Shown here: positions 9,915 through 18,315 of the stretch, in pieces
Position numbering within the stretch: the stretch's first letter is position 1
How the letters are laid out: each line of letters starts with the position of its first letter
NCBI GenBank assembly: GCA_028693055.1
Contig: JAQUWD010000005.1
Location: 40,340 to 104,339 of the forward strand
DNA: 64,000 bases
Direction: 5' to 3'
Origin: Eubacteriales bacterium
Lineage (GTDB): Bacteria > Bacillota > Clostridia > Christensenellales > Aristaeellaceae
Notes under the pieces: generated by a model
What the model was told of the DNA's origin: nothing
Seen by the model: only the letters and a program-made list of their open reading frames with translations
Database searches by the model: none
Translations under genes and position numbers: made by a program

Positions 9915-10991
9915 TTATTTTTTTGTCTTGCTATAGAAGGGCAGCGCCACGACCTCGCAGGGTACCCGACGACCGCGCACATCCGCCTCAACTTTGGTTC
10001 CAATTTCCGATAGCTCCTTGGGAAGATACGCCATGGCGCAGCAACAGTTGACGAAGGGGCACATCGTGCCGGAGGTGGTAAAGCCGACCTCCCGCTCGCC
10101 GCTAAAGAGGGTCATGTGTTCCCGAACAATTCCCCGTCCCACCACGTGAAGGCCCACCCGAGCCATGGCGGGTTCGCCCTTTTCCACCAGCGCGTCCCTG
10201 CCGATAAAGGGCTTATCCAGCTTCACAGCGAAGGACAAGCCCGCCGTCAGCGGATCGATGGTTTCGCTGATTTCGTGACCATACAAGGGCATAGCCGCTT
10301 CCAACCGCAGGGTATCCCGCGCGCCCAAGCCGCAGGGGACGGCTCCCCCCTCGATCAGCGCTTTATAGACCGTTCCAGCCTGTTCGGGCTTCATGTACAG
10401 CTCATAGCCAAATTCGCCCGTATAGCCGGTGCGGGAGCAGAGGCAGTCTACCCCGGCAACGGTCAAATGCTCCACAAAGCTATAGTACTTGGTGGGAAAG
10501 GCGCTTTCATCGGCATACCGGGACAGGATTTCTTTTGCGTCAGGGCCTTGAAGGGCAATCTGCGCGGTTTGGGAGGACAAATTGGTAAAGGCTACGTCGC
10601 CGGAAAGATGCTCCTTCAGCCACGCCACGTCCTTTTCCGTATTGGAGGCGTTGAGCACCAAGAAAAACTTTTGCTCGCCCATGCGGTATACGATCAGATC
10701 GTCCACGCATCCACCGTCGGGATAGAGCATAATGGCATAGCGGCAGCCGCCCACGGCGAGGCTGTCAAAACGGTTGGTCAGGATTCGGTTGAGGTTGTCA
10801 AGAGCATCCGGGCCTTCCAGCAGCGCCTCGCCCATGTGGGACACGTCGAACAGCCCTGCATGCTGACGTACCGCCATATGCTCGGCGATAATGCCCGTAG
10901 GATATTGCACCGGCAACAGAAACCCTCCAAAAGGGACGATTTTACCCCCCAGCGCCTCATGGCAGTCATACAGCGGTGTTTTCTGATCCAT
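9915..10991 (-). CDS. gcvT: aminomethyltransferase (glycine cleavage T protein)
   Basis: Translation from ATG 10989-10991: MDQKTPLYDCHEALGGKIVPFGGFLLPVQYPTGIIAEHMAVRQHAGLFDVSHMGE. The longer ORF in the track extends into the riboswitch leader. Confidence 0.95.
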   Translation of the reverse strand: MDQKTPLYDCHEALGGKIVPFGGFLLPVQYPTGIIAEHMAVRQHAGLFDVSHMGEALLEGPDALDNLNRILTNRFDSLAVGGCRYAIMLYPDGGCVDDLIVYRMGEQKFFLVLNASNTEKDVAWLKEHLSGDVAFTNLSSQTAQIALQGPDAKEILSRYADESAFPTKYYSFVEHLTVAGVDCLCSRTGYTGEFGYELYMKPEQAGTVYKALIEGGAVPCGLGARDTLRLEAAMPLYGHEISETIDPLTAGLSFAVKLDKPFIGRDALVEKGEPAMARVGLHVVGRGIVREHMTLFSGEREVGFTTSGTMCPFVNCCCAMAYLPKELSEIGTKVEADVRGRRVPCEVVALPFYSKTKK

Positions 10992-11028
10992 ATTTTTTAA
11001 CTCCCTTCGGATTTGATCCCCTTGGTAA

Positions 11029-11080
11029 AGAAAAGCCGGGGAGCGGCAGGCGCGCGCGAAAAAACGCCTGCCGCTCCCCG
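11029..11080 (-). terminator. Rho-independent terminator between glycine riboswitch and gcvT (riboswitch expression platform)
   Basis: Minus strand CGGGGAGCGGCAGGCG-ttttttcgcgcg-CGCCTGCCGCTCCCCGG followed by CTTTTCTTT. Confidence 0.8.
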
Positions 11081-11235
11081 TTACTAGCCTGAAAGATTCT
11101 CGCCGTTGCGCGCATAACAGCGATTGCCTCTTCGGCGCTGTATTCGACAGCTCTACGGAGCTTCGTCCCATCCCGGTCCTTTTGCCTGAGAGTTTTTCCC
11201 CTTCGGCGCCTAGCGGTCTCTCCCGGGATTTTCAT
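11075..11235 (-). ncRNA. tandem glycine riboswitch (two aptamer-like units)
   Basis: Minus strand contains GGGAGAGACCGCTAGGCGCCGAAGGGGAAAAACTCTCAGGCAAAAGGACCGGGATGGGA and then a second unit AGCGCCGAAGAGGCAATCGC...AATCTTTCAGGC, upstream of gcvT. Confidence 0.92.
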
Positions 11236-11268
11236 CCGAAACGCGGCTTCCCAATCAATTTCGTGTTC

Positions 11269-11297
11269 TTTATACCATTTTGAGGAAGAGGTGTCAA
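11269..11297 (-). promoter_or_regulatory. sigma-A promoter of gcv operon
   Basis: Minus strand TTGACA-17 bp-TATAAA just upstream of the riboswitch. Confidence 0.75.
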
Positions 11298-11474
11298 GAG
11301 CGTTGATGATCTGTCCATAGCGAACGTTAGGGAATTCTCTGCCCGCGCATAAGAAGCAAGTTCTCTGCCTTTCCAAAAGCCTTCGTCATTTCCATTTGCT
11401 CTCAAGTTTGGTATAATACGATGTCTATATTTGTCATCATTCGATTCATTTCATTGGAAAGGGAGGATTCATTC

Positions 11475-13064
11475 ATGAGGACTTATTTTAAAAACGCGAT
11501 TCTTTACGACGGCACGGGGGCCGCGCCCATAACGGGCGATCTGCTGGTGGAGGATGACCGCATTCTGGAGGTAGGCGCTATCGACTGCCCACAAGCGGAT
11601 GAAACCATCGATTGCACGGGATTGGCTTTAGCCCCGGGGTTTATCGACGCGCATTCCCATAACGACTGGTTCACCGCCCGAAAGAATGCCGGCAGCTTCT
11701 TCCACTCCTTTTTAGAACAGGGTATTACCACGCAGGTAACGGGTAATTGCGGCTTTTCTCCTTTCGGCTACGACAAGGATACCTCGCATAAGGCGCTCAT
11801 CGGCAGCGGACTTTTCGCCCAGGGCGACGCGGAGGGCGAGCTAAGCACTTTAGGCGGCTGGATGGATGCGTCAGGCACGCCATACGTAAACATCATTCCC
11901 ATGCTGGGGCATATGAGCAGCCGCATCAGTTTAGCCGGGTATGAAAATCGACCGCTCAGCGAGGACGAGCTGAAAAAGCAGGACGCACTGCTTCGCAGGG
12001 AGCTAGACGCGGGAGCGGCGGGGATTTCCTTCGGGCTGATGTACGAGCCGGATCGCTACGCGCCTTACGAGGAATTAAAGCGTGCGGCGAAAATTGCCAA
12101 GGAGTACGGCCGAATCGTAACAGTGCACGAGCGCGCCTGCTCCGCAGCCAGCACCAGCTACAACCCGCCCGTGGGCGGACGAGCCCATAACCTGCGGGCA
12201 TTGGATGAAATGCTGAAGCTAACCCGGGAGACGGGGGTGGATGTGCAGTACAGCCACCTGATCTTTGTGGGCGAAAGCAGTTGGAAAACAGCGGACGAGG
12301 CGCTTCGATTGATCCGCGAAATCAATGACGAGGGCTATTCCTTCTTCTACGATAGCTACGCCATGCTTTACGGCGCATCGGTGATCACGGTGGTGCTGCC
12401 GGAATGGTATTTGTCCTTGCCAAAGGAGAAGCGCTCCTCGCCCCTCACCTTTGCGCGGCTTACGGTAGAAATCGGCGTGACAAAGAAGCTGCTGGGCTTC
12501 AACTTTAACGATATTCAAATTACATGGGCGGGAGAAGCGCATAGAGACATAATCGGAAAGACGGTAAGCCAAATTGCGAAGGAATGGAAGGTTTCCGATC
12601 TGCGGGCTTATTTGAAGCTTGTGGACGACACCAACGGGCAGGGACGCGTGTTGATGTATAAATACCTGACTGACGATCTATTGAAACGTCTGATGGCGGA
12701 CGAACACTGTTTGTATATGACGGATGCATGGATTGACGAGAGCGGAATGAATAACCCGGCGGCGTTTTGCTGTTTCCCGGAGTTTTTGCGGATTGGGCGG
12801 GAGAGAAATAACATGGCGCGGGTCATTCGGCAGATGACGGGAGCAACGGCAGATCGGTTTAAGGTTAAGGAGCGTGGATATTTGAAAGAGAATGGATATG
12901 CTGATCTGGTGTTGTTTGATCCTAAGAATGTGGCGGCTGGAGAGGATTTGAATGGGCAGCCGGTGGGAATAAAGAGGGTGTATGTGAATGGAAAATTGGC
13001 GGTAGAGAATGGCGTGGGGATGGATGTGAGAGGTGGGAGATTTTTGTTGGTGGAAAGTAAGTAA
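11475..13064 (+). CDS. N-acyl-D-amino-acid deacylase / amidohydrolase family protein
   Basis: MRTYFKNAILYDGTGAAPITGDLLVEDD, GLALAPGFIDAHSHNDW metal motif; SD GGGAGG before ATG 11475. Confidence 0.88.
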   Translation: MRTYFKNAILYDGTGAAPITGDLLVEDDRILEVGAIDCPQADETIDCTGLALAPGFIDAHSHNDWFTARKNAGSFFHSFLEQGITTQVTGNCGFSPFGYDKDTSHKALIGSGLFAQGDAEGELSTLGGWMDASGTPYVNIIPMLGHMSSRISLAGYENRPLSEDELKKQDALLRRELDAGAAGISFGLMYEPDRYAPYEELKRAAKIAKEYGRIVTVHERACSAASTSYNPPVGGRAHNLRALDEMLKLTRETGVDVQYSHLIFVGESSWKTADEALRLIREINDEGYSFFYDSYAMLYGASVITVVLPEWYLSLPKEKRSSPLTFARLTVEIGVTKKLLGFNFNDIQITWAGEAHRDIIGKTVSQIAKEWKVSDLRAYLKLVDDTNGQGRVLMYKYLTDDLLKRLMADEHCLYMTDAWIDESGMNNPAAFCCFPEFLRIGRERNNMARVIRQMTGATADRFKVKERGYLKENGYADLVLFDPKNVAAGEDLNGQPVGIKRVYVNGKLAVENGVGMDVRGGRFLLVESK

Positions 13065-13084
13065 GGTAATAGGTAAAATAGTGG

Positions 13085-13570
13085 GGGTCAAGGGGCCTCA
13101 GGCCCCTTGCGGGGCTTGGGGCAGCGCCCCATTTCCCCCGTGCCGCAGCACAGTTCCCAAGAGCAATGCTGCCATAGGTAGCGAGCGACACCCACACCCA
13201 ACCATGTTTCATCACACAGAGTGGGGTCAAGGGGCCTCAGGCCCCTTGCGGGGTTTGGGGCAGCGCCCCATTTCCCCGTGCCGCAGCACAATTCCCAAAA
13301 GCAATGCTGCCATAGGTAGCGAGCGACACCCACACCCAACCATGTTTCATCACACAGAGTGGGGTCAAGGGGCCTGAGGCCCCTTGCGGGGCTTGGGGCA
13401 GCGCCCCATTTCCCCCGTGCCGCAGCACAATTCCCAAGAGCAATGCTGCCATAGGCAGCGAGCGACACCCACACCCAACTAGATTTCATCACATAGGGTG
13501 GGTTCAAGGGGCCTCAGGCCCCTTGCGGGGCTTGGGGCAGCGCCCCATTTCCCCGTGCCGCAGCACGCTC
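13085..13570. repeat. tandem direct repeat array, ~139-bp unit, three full copies plus one partial
   Basis: TCAAGGGGCC(T/G)(C/G)AGGCCCCTTGCGGGG...CATAGG(T/C)AGCGAGCGACACCCACACCCAAC(C/T) recurs with unit starts near 13088, 13227, 13365 and 13504. Confidence 0.95.
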
Positions 13571-13630
13571 CCCCCAGAGTAACGGGCGCACCTACCCACA
13601 AGCACATCCGCTCTGTTAAGCTAAGTGAAT

Positions 13631-13672
13631 AAAATAACCGGGGCGGGACTGATGTCCTGCTCCGGCTATTTT
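13631..13672. terminator. bidirectional terminator-like inverted repeat
   Basis: AAAATAACCGGGGCGGGAC-tga-tGTCCTGCTCCGGCTATTTTA stem between convergent genes. Confidence 0.65.
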
Positions 13673-13764
13673 ATCGTTTGTTCTTCTAAGCGGCTTGGAT
13701 GATGCCGTCGCGAGCGTCATAGCCCTTCGGGCTGTTCCTCTCGCTGGCGCTTGTGGGGGGGACG

Positions 13765-13830
13765 TTGGGCTTCGCCCAAACCTAGGTAAGGGTTTCACCC
13801 TTACCAATCCTGACAAGGGCTTCGCCCTTG
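13765..13830. repeat. cluster of three short palindromes
   Basis: TTGGGCTTCGCCCAA (13765-13779), GGTAAGGGTTTCACCCTTACC (13785-13805), CAAGGGCTTCGCCCTTG (13814-13830). Confidence 0.85.
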
Positions 13831-13858
13831 ACCCCTTTTTGAGTGTCCTTACATAGCG

Positions 13859-16249
13859 CTAGGCTCTTATCGCCGCTCCATGCTTATCATCGCAAACCTT
13901 CCTAACCTTATCCATGGCCTTCTGCACCTCTTCATCCGTCAATGTCCGATCATTAGCACGGAAAATCAATGAAAACGCCACGCTCTTCTTCCCTAACCCT
14001 ACCTGCAAGCCCCGATACACATCAAACATCTTGATGCTCTCCAACAAATTACCCGCCGCTTTGCGCATATCCGCCATCAACGGCCCTACGCATACGCTCT
14101 CGTCCATCACCAACGCCAAATCGCGGCTCATCGCCGGGAACCGGGGCAGCGGCTTTACCTCGCCCATGGGCTTTGCATACTCCAATAACTGCGCCAAATT
14201 GATCTCCGCCACAACAGCCCGTCTGGTCATGCCAAACCGTTCCATCACCGCCGGATGAATCTCGCCAATCGTTGCAAATACAACCCCGCCCCGGGTAAGC
14301 CGCGCACAACGTCCGGGATGATAGTAGCAGTCTCCGCCCGCCTCTGCTTGGCAAGCAATCCCCTGCCCATTCAACACCGCTTCCGCCGCTCCGCGAACCG
14401 TGAAGAAATCCACCTGATCGCCATAAGCGCCCAAGCATAAGGTCTGCGTCTCGGTGGGAAGCCCCTCCTCCGTAGGATGATGGGGATCAAATACCGCCGC
14501 CATCTCGTAAAGCGAAGCCTGCTCCGTCATGTGATTCATGTTGAAGGATAAGGTTTTTAGCATGTCGCACACCAGCGTAGGCCGCATAACCGCCGTATCC
14601 TCTCCCAAGGGATTGCGAATAGCCATGGGCTTCATGCGCAAATCGTCCTCCGGCAAGCCAAGCTTGGCGATTTCCTTCAAGCCGGTGAAGCTGTAGTTCA
14701 TAATCTCTAAATAACCGAAGCCGTTTAGCATCCGCCCAACTTTATTCTTCAGATGCTTCATGGGGCTGACCCCGCCCTGCGTAGTGCTGCCCCGAAGCGG
14801 CGTTGCGCCGATATGATCATAGCCGTACATCCGCAAGCATTCCTCGCAAATGTCCGCTTCGCCGTCCAAATCCTCCCGGAAGGCAGGAACCTTTACGCTA
14901 AGCACGTCTCCCTCTAAGCTCGCTTCAAAGAATAGCTTGTTTAAAATACGCACCATCGCGTCGGCAGGAATCTCTACACCGGCTCGGCTCTGAATCCGCT
15001 TTACGCTGGCGGTGATCTGCTGCTGCGCCTTGGGCGCGGGGTAATGATCGATCACGCCCGTCACCACATCGCCGGCGTCTAGCTCGTTCACCAAATGGCA
15101 AGCCCGGTCAAGCGCTTCCATAACGGTTGCCGCGCATACGCCCCGCTCGAAGCGGCCGCTGCTCTCGGTACGTAGGCCCAGCGCACGGCTGGTTAAACGA
15201 ATGGCGGTACGGTCGAAGGCCGCGCACTCGAACATCACCTCTTGCGTGCCCTCCGTAATCTCGCTTTCCTCGCCGCCCATAATGCCCGCAAGTCCCGTGG
15301 CGGCGCTTTCGTCACAAATGACCAAATCCTCTGTGCGAAGCTTCCGCTCCACGCCGTCTAAGGTTGTCAGCATTTCGCCTGCGTGGGCGCGGCGCACCAC
15401 AATCTGCCGCCCCTTCACCTTGCCCAAATCAAAGGCGTGCATGGGATGGCCGTATTCCAGCATGATATAGTTGGTAATATCCACGATATTGTTAATCGCC
15501 CGAAGCCCGGCAGCGTGTAGATACTTGCGCATCCACAGCGGTGATTGCCCAATGCGCACATTCTTGATCACCCGGGCAGTATAGCGAGGGCAGAACATAT
15601 CGTCCTCCACCCGCACCTTCACCTCGGCATGGACGTCTCCGCCCACTTCCCGAACGGAGGTATCCGGCCCGTGATATTCCGTCCCCATGGCGGCGGCGGT
15701 TTCCCGGGCAATGCCGACGGCGCAAAGGCAATCAGGCCGGTTCGCCAAAATCTCAAAATCTACGGCGGTGTCGTCAATGCCCAAAATGGGCTTCACGTCG
15801 CTGCCTAAGGGATATTCTTCGTTAAAGATCAGCAATCCCTCGTCGCCAACGCTGGGGTACAGCTCCTGCGGCACCTTTAATTCCGTGGCGGAACAAAGCA
15901 TTCCTTCGCTGATCATGCCCCGCAGCTTGCCCTTCTTGATCTTCACACCATCGGGCAGACGCGCGCCGTCTAACGCCACAGGCACTAGCTTGCCAACGCC
16001 CACGTTGGGTGCGCCGCACACGATATGCAGCGGCTCCTCGCCGCCCACATCCACCGTGCATTGGTGCAAATGAGTGCCCTCCACATCCTCACAGGTGAGC
16101 ACCTTTCCCACGACCACCTTTTCCATACCGCCGCTAACGTCTTCCGTGCCCTCTACTCCGGTGCCGGACATAATCATCCGTTCCTCGTACTCCTTGGGAC
16201 TAACGGGAATCTCCGCATACTCGCGGATCATATTCATACCTAATTTCAA
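13859..16249 (-). CDS. pheT: phenylalanine--tRNA ligase beta subunit
   Basis: HLHQCTVDVG, IVCGAPNVGVGKLVPVALDGARLPDGVKIKKGKLRGMISEGMLCS, AMSRDLALVMDESV; TTG start with SD GAAGGAGG. Confidence 0.96.
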   Translation of the reverse strand: MKLGMNMIREYAEIPVSPKEYEERMIMSGTGVEGTEDVSGGMEKVVVGKVLTCEDVEGTHLHQCTVDVGGEEPLHIVCGAPNVGVGKLVPVALDGARLPDGVKIKKGKLRGMISEGMLCSATELKVPQELYPSVGDEGLLIFNEEYPLGSDVKPILGIDDTAVDFEILANRPDCLCAVGIARETAAAMGTEYHGPDTSVREVGGDVHAEVKVRVEDDMFCPRYTARVIKNVRIGQSPLWMRKYLHAAGLRAINNIVDITNYIMLEYGHPMHAFDLGKVKGRQIVVRRAHAGEMLTTLDGVERKLRTEDLVICDESAATGLAGIMGGEESEITEGTQEVMFECAAFDRTAIRLTSRALGLRTESSGRFERGVCAATVMEALDRACHLVNELDAGDVVTGVIDHYPAPKAQQQITASVKRIQSRAGVEIPADAMVRILNKLFFEASLEGDVLSVKVPAFREDLDGEADICEECLRMYGYDHIGATPLRGSTTQGGVSPMKHLKNKVGRMLNGFGYLEIMNYSFTGLKEIAKLGLPEDDLRMKPMAIRNPLGEDTAVMRPTLVCDMLKTLSFNMNHMTEQASLYEMAAVFDPHHPTEEGLPTETQTLCLGAYGDQVDFFTVRGAAEAVLNGQGIACQAEAGGDCYYHPGRCARLTRGGVVFATIGEIHPAVMERFGMTRRAVVAEINLAQLLEYAKPMGEVKPLPRFPAMSRDLALVMDESVCVGPLMADMRKAAGNLLESIKMFDVYRGLQVGLGKKSVAFSLIFRANDRTLTDEEVQKAMDKVRKVCDDKHGAAIRA

Positions 16250-16297
16250 GGATTACAGCCTCCTTCTATGCTTATCTCCGGGTAAGCGGGGGGGACG

Positions 16298-16455
16298 GTG
16301 GGAGGCTCTGCCTCCCACACCCACCGTTTAAGGGCTATGCCCTTAAAAATCCCGATATTGACCGTGCATGCGCGGTCAAGGGTTCATCTGCTCAATAGCT
16401 CATGAGGGGTTTCCAAAGGGCATAGCCCTTTGGCGGGGTATGGGGCGGTGCCCCA
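16298..16455. repeat. cluster of five palindromes between pheS and pheT
   Basis: GTGGGAGGCTCTGCCTCCCAC (16298), TTTAAGGGCTATGCCCTTAAA (16327), TTGACCG..GCGGTCAA (16358), CCAAAGGGCATAGCCCTTTGG (16413), TGGGGCGGTGCCCCA (16441). Confidence 0.85.
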
Positions 16456-16469
16456 TCGTCCCCTCCCCG

Positions 16470-17498
16470 TTACCTCAGCTGCCCCAGCAGCCTTGCGTCG
16501 CCTTCGTATAAAAGACGCATGTCGGTCAAACCGTAGCGCTTCATGGCGATACGCTCCAAACCGATACCGAAGGCGAAGCCGCTGTATTTGTGGCTGTCAA
16601 TGCCGCACATCTCAAGCACCTTGGGGTTGACCATGCCGCAGCCCAAAACTTCCACCCAGCCGGTGTCCTTGCAGATACGGCAGCCTTTGCCGTGGCAAGC
16701 AGAGCAGGTCAAATCCACCTCGGCGCTGGGCTCTGTGAAGGGGAAGAAGCTGGGACGGAAGCGAGTGGATACGTCCGCGCCGTAAAGCTTTTTGGCAAAC
16801 GCCTCCAAGGTTCCGCGAAGATCGGACATGCTTACGTTTTCGTCTACAACCAAGCCCTCCATCTGGTGGAAAACGGGGCTGTGGGTCGCATCCACCTCGT
16901 CGGCCCGATAAACCCGACCGGGGCAAATAATACGAATCGGCGGCTTGCGCGTCAGCATGGCGCGAGCCTGCATGGGGCTGGTGTGAGTGCGAAGAACGAT
17001 GTTGTCGTCCATATAAAAGGTGTCCTGAGCGTCCCGAGCAGGATGATTCTTCGGGAGGTTCATCAGCTCAAAATTATAATGATCCAGCTCCACCTCAGGG
17101 CCTTCCATTACCTCAAAGCCTAAGCCGGAGAAGCAATCGATCAGCTCATCCATCACCAGCGTGATCGGATGGGCGCTGCCCGTCACAGGCAGATCGTGGG
17201 GCTCGGTCACGTCGATGATTTCGGACTGGATGGCGGCCTCCCGCTCGGCGGCTTGAATGGCGTTAAGACGCTGATTCATGCGCTCTGTCAGCCATTCCCG
17301 AACCTCGTTAATCTGTGCGCCTACCTTGGGGCGCTCCTCGGGCGCTAGCTGCCCCATTCCCTTTAGTAGGGCCGTCAGCTCCCCTTTCTTGCCCAACACC
17401 TTTACCCGCAGGGCTTCCAGCCCGGCAGAGCCGTTTAGATCGTTAAGCTCCTTGTCCACCTGCTCTTTTAATTCCCGCAGGGTATCCACTACTGACAT
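16470..17498 (-). CDS. pheS: phenylalanine--tRNA ligase alpha subunit
   Basis: HPARDAQDTFYMDDNIVLRTHTSPMQARAM, SFFPFTEPSAEVD, GFAFGIGLERIAMKRYGL. Confidence 0.97.
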   Translation of the reverse strand: MSVVDTLRELKEQVDKELNDLNGSAGLEALRVKVLGKKGELTALLKGMGQLAPEERPKVGAQINEVREWLTERMNQRLNAIQAAEREAAIQSEIIDVTEPHDLPVTGSAHPITLVMDELIDCFSGLGFEVMEGPEVELDHYNFELMNLPKNHPARDAQDTFYMDDNIVLRTHTSPMQARAMLTRKPPIRIICPGRVYRADEVDATHSPVFHQMEGLVVDENVSMSDLRGTLEAFAKKLYGADVSTRFRPSFFPFTEPSAEVDLTCSACHGKGCRICKDTGWVEVLGCGMVNPKVLEMCGIDSHKYSGFAFGIGLERIAMKRYGLTDMRLLYEGDARLLGQLR

Positions 17499-17957
17499 TT
17501 ACCGTTCCTCCTCTTCTTGTGCCATCGTGATCAAGCGTTCCAGCTGAGATTCTCCAAAAACCTGTATACCGTTCTGTTGAAGGCTTTGGGCGCACACGCC
17601 GTCGCCGGACGCGAGCGCCCCGGAAAAGCTGCCGTCGTAAATCTGCCCCGCGCCGCAGGACGGGCTGCGTTCCTTTAAAAGCGCCCGCCTACAGTTAAAA
17701 AATTGCGCCAAGCGCAAGGCCTCCGCCGCGCCCCGCTCATAAGCGGCGGTCACGTCAACGCCCGCCTGAGTAGTAATTTGCTCCCCAACCCGTTCGGCGG
17801 GGGGCCGGGGCGTGGGCAATCCGCCCATGATTTCTGGGCAAACAGGAATCAAATGCCAGCGCTCCTTCAAGCGTTCCATTCCCTCCACAGGCTTGCAGCC
17901 GCCGTCGTAGCGACAGCGCACCCCTAGCAAGCATGCGCTCACCAGCAAATTCTCCAA
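17499..17957 (-). CDS. DUF523 family protein
   Basis: LVSACLLGVRCRYDGG...HLIPVCPEIMGGLPTPRPPAER...LKERSPSCGAGQIYDGSFSG is the DUF523 signature; TTG start at 17955-17957 after SD AAGGAGG. Confidence 0.88.
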   Translation of the reverse strand: MENLLVSACLLGVRCRYDGGCKPVEGMERLKERWHLIPVCPEIMGGLPTPRPPAERVGEQITTQAGVDVTAAYERGAAEALRLAQFFNCRRALLKERSPSCGAGQIYDGSFSGALASGDGVCAQSLQQNGIQVFGESQLERLITMAQEEEER

Positions 17958-17989
17958 GGACGCTCCTCCTTTGCGGACGGAAATCACAG

Positions 17990-18262
17990 AAAAAGCCCGC
18001 ATCCCCAATGGGACGCAGGCCGCGTGATACCACCCAAATTTCGTACGGGCGAACAAAACGCCGATACGCTCTCAGCCGCTAACGGGGCTCAACCGTTTCC
18101 TCTTACAGCTTTCGTTTCGGAGGAAAGGCTCGGAAGCGAATTTCCCGCAAGCGGCGCAGGCGGCTTTCAGCGTGGGAATTGCTTCCCCTGCCGCCCTCTC
18201 TTTTCGGCGCTTGGTTGCCGGGCGTTGGTCTTCGTCATCGCCAAGCCGCTACAAATGCGGCT
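17990..18262 (-). ncRNA. T-box leader (inferred tRNA-Phe responsive) with terminator
   Basis: Minus strand T-box core AATTTGGGTGGTATCACGCGG (18020-18035) followed by terminator GCCTGCGTCCCATTGGGGATGCGGGCTTTTT; upstream of DUF523-pheS-pheT. Confidence 0.9.
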
Positions 18263-18269
18263 TGGCAGT

Positions 18270-18298
18270 ATTATAGCAAAAGGGCGCAGGGTTTGCAA
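18270..18298 (-). promoter_or_regulatory. sigma-A promoter of T-box/pheST operon
   Basis: TTGCAA-17 bp-TATAAT on the minus strand. Confidence 0.78.
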
Positions 18299-18315
18299 GA
18301 GGGTAAAATCGTCGG

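Noticed and set aside
10116-11000. 294-aa ORF antisense to gcvT
   Set aside because: Shadow ORF of a well-conserved gene; no SD or family match
13033-13507. Overlapping ORFs on both strands across the tandem repeat (e.g. GAWGSAPFPPCRS repeats)
   Set aside because: They are open only because the 139-bp repeat is GC-rich and periodic; no SD sites, and both strands open at once
13085-13570. Repeat array considered as CRISPR
   Set aside because: Units are ~139 bp and contiguous with no unique spacers; no cas genes
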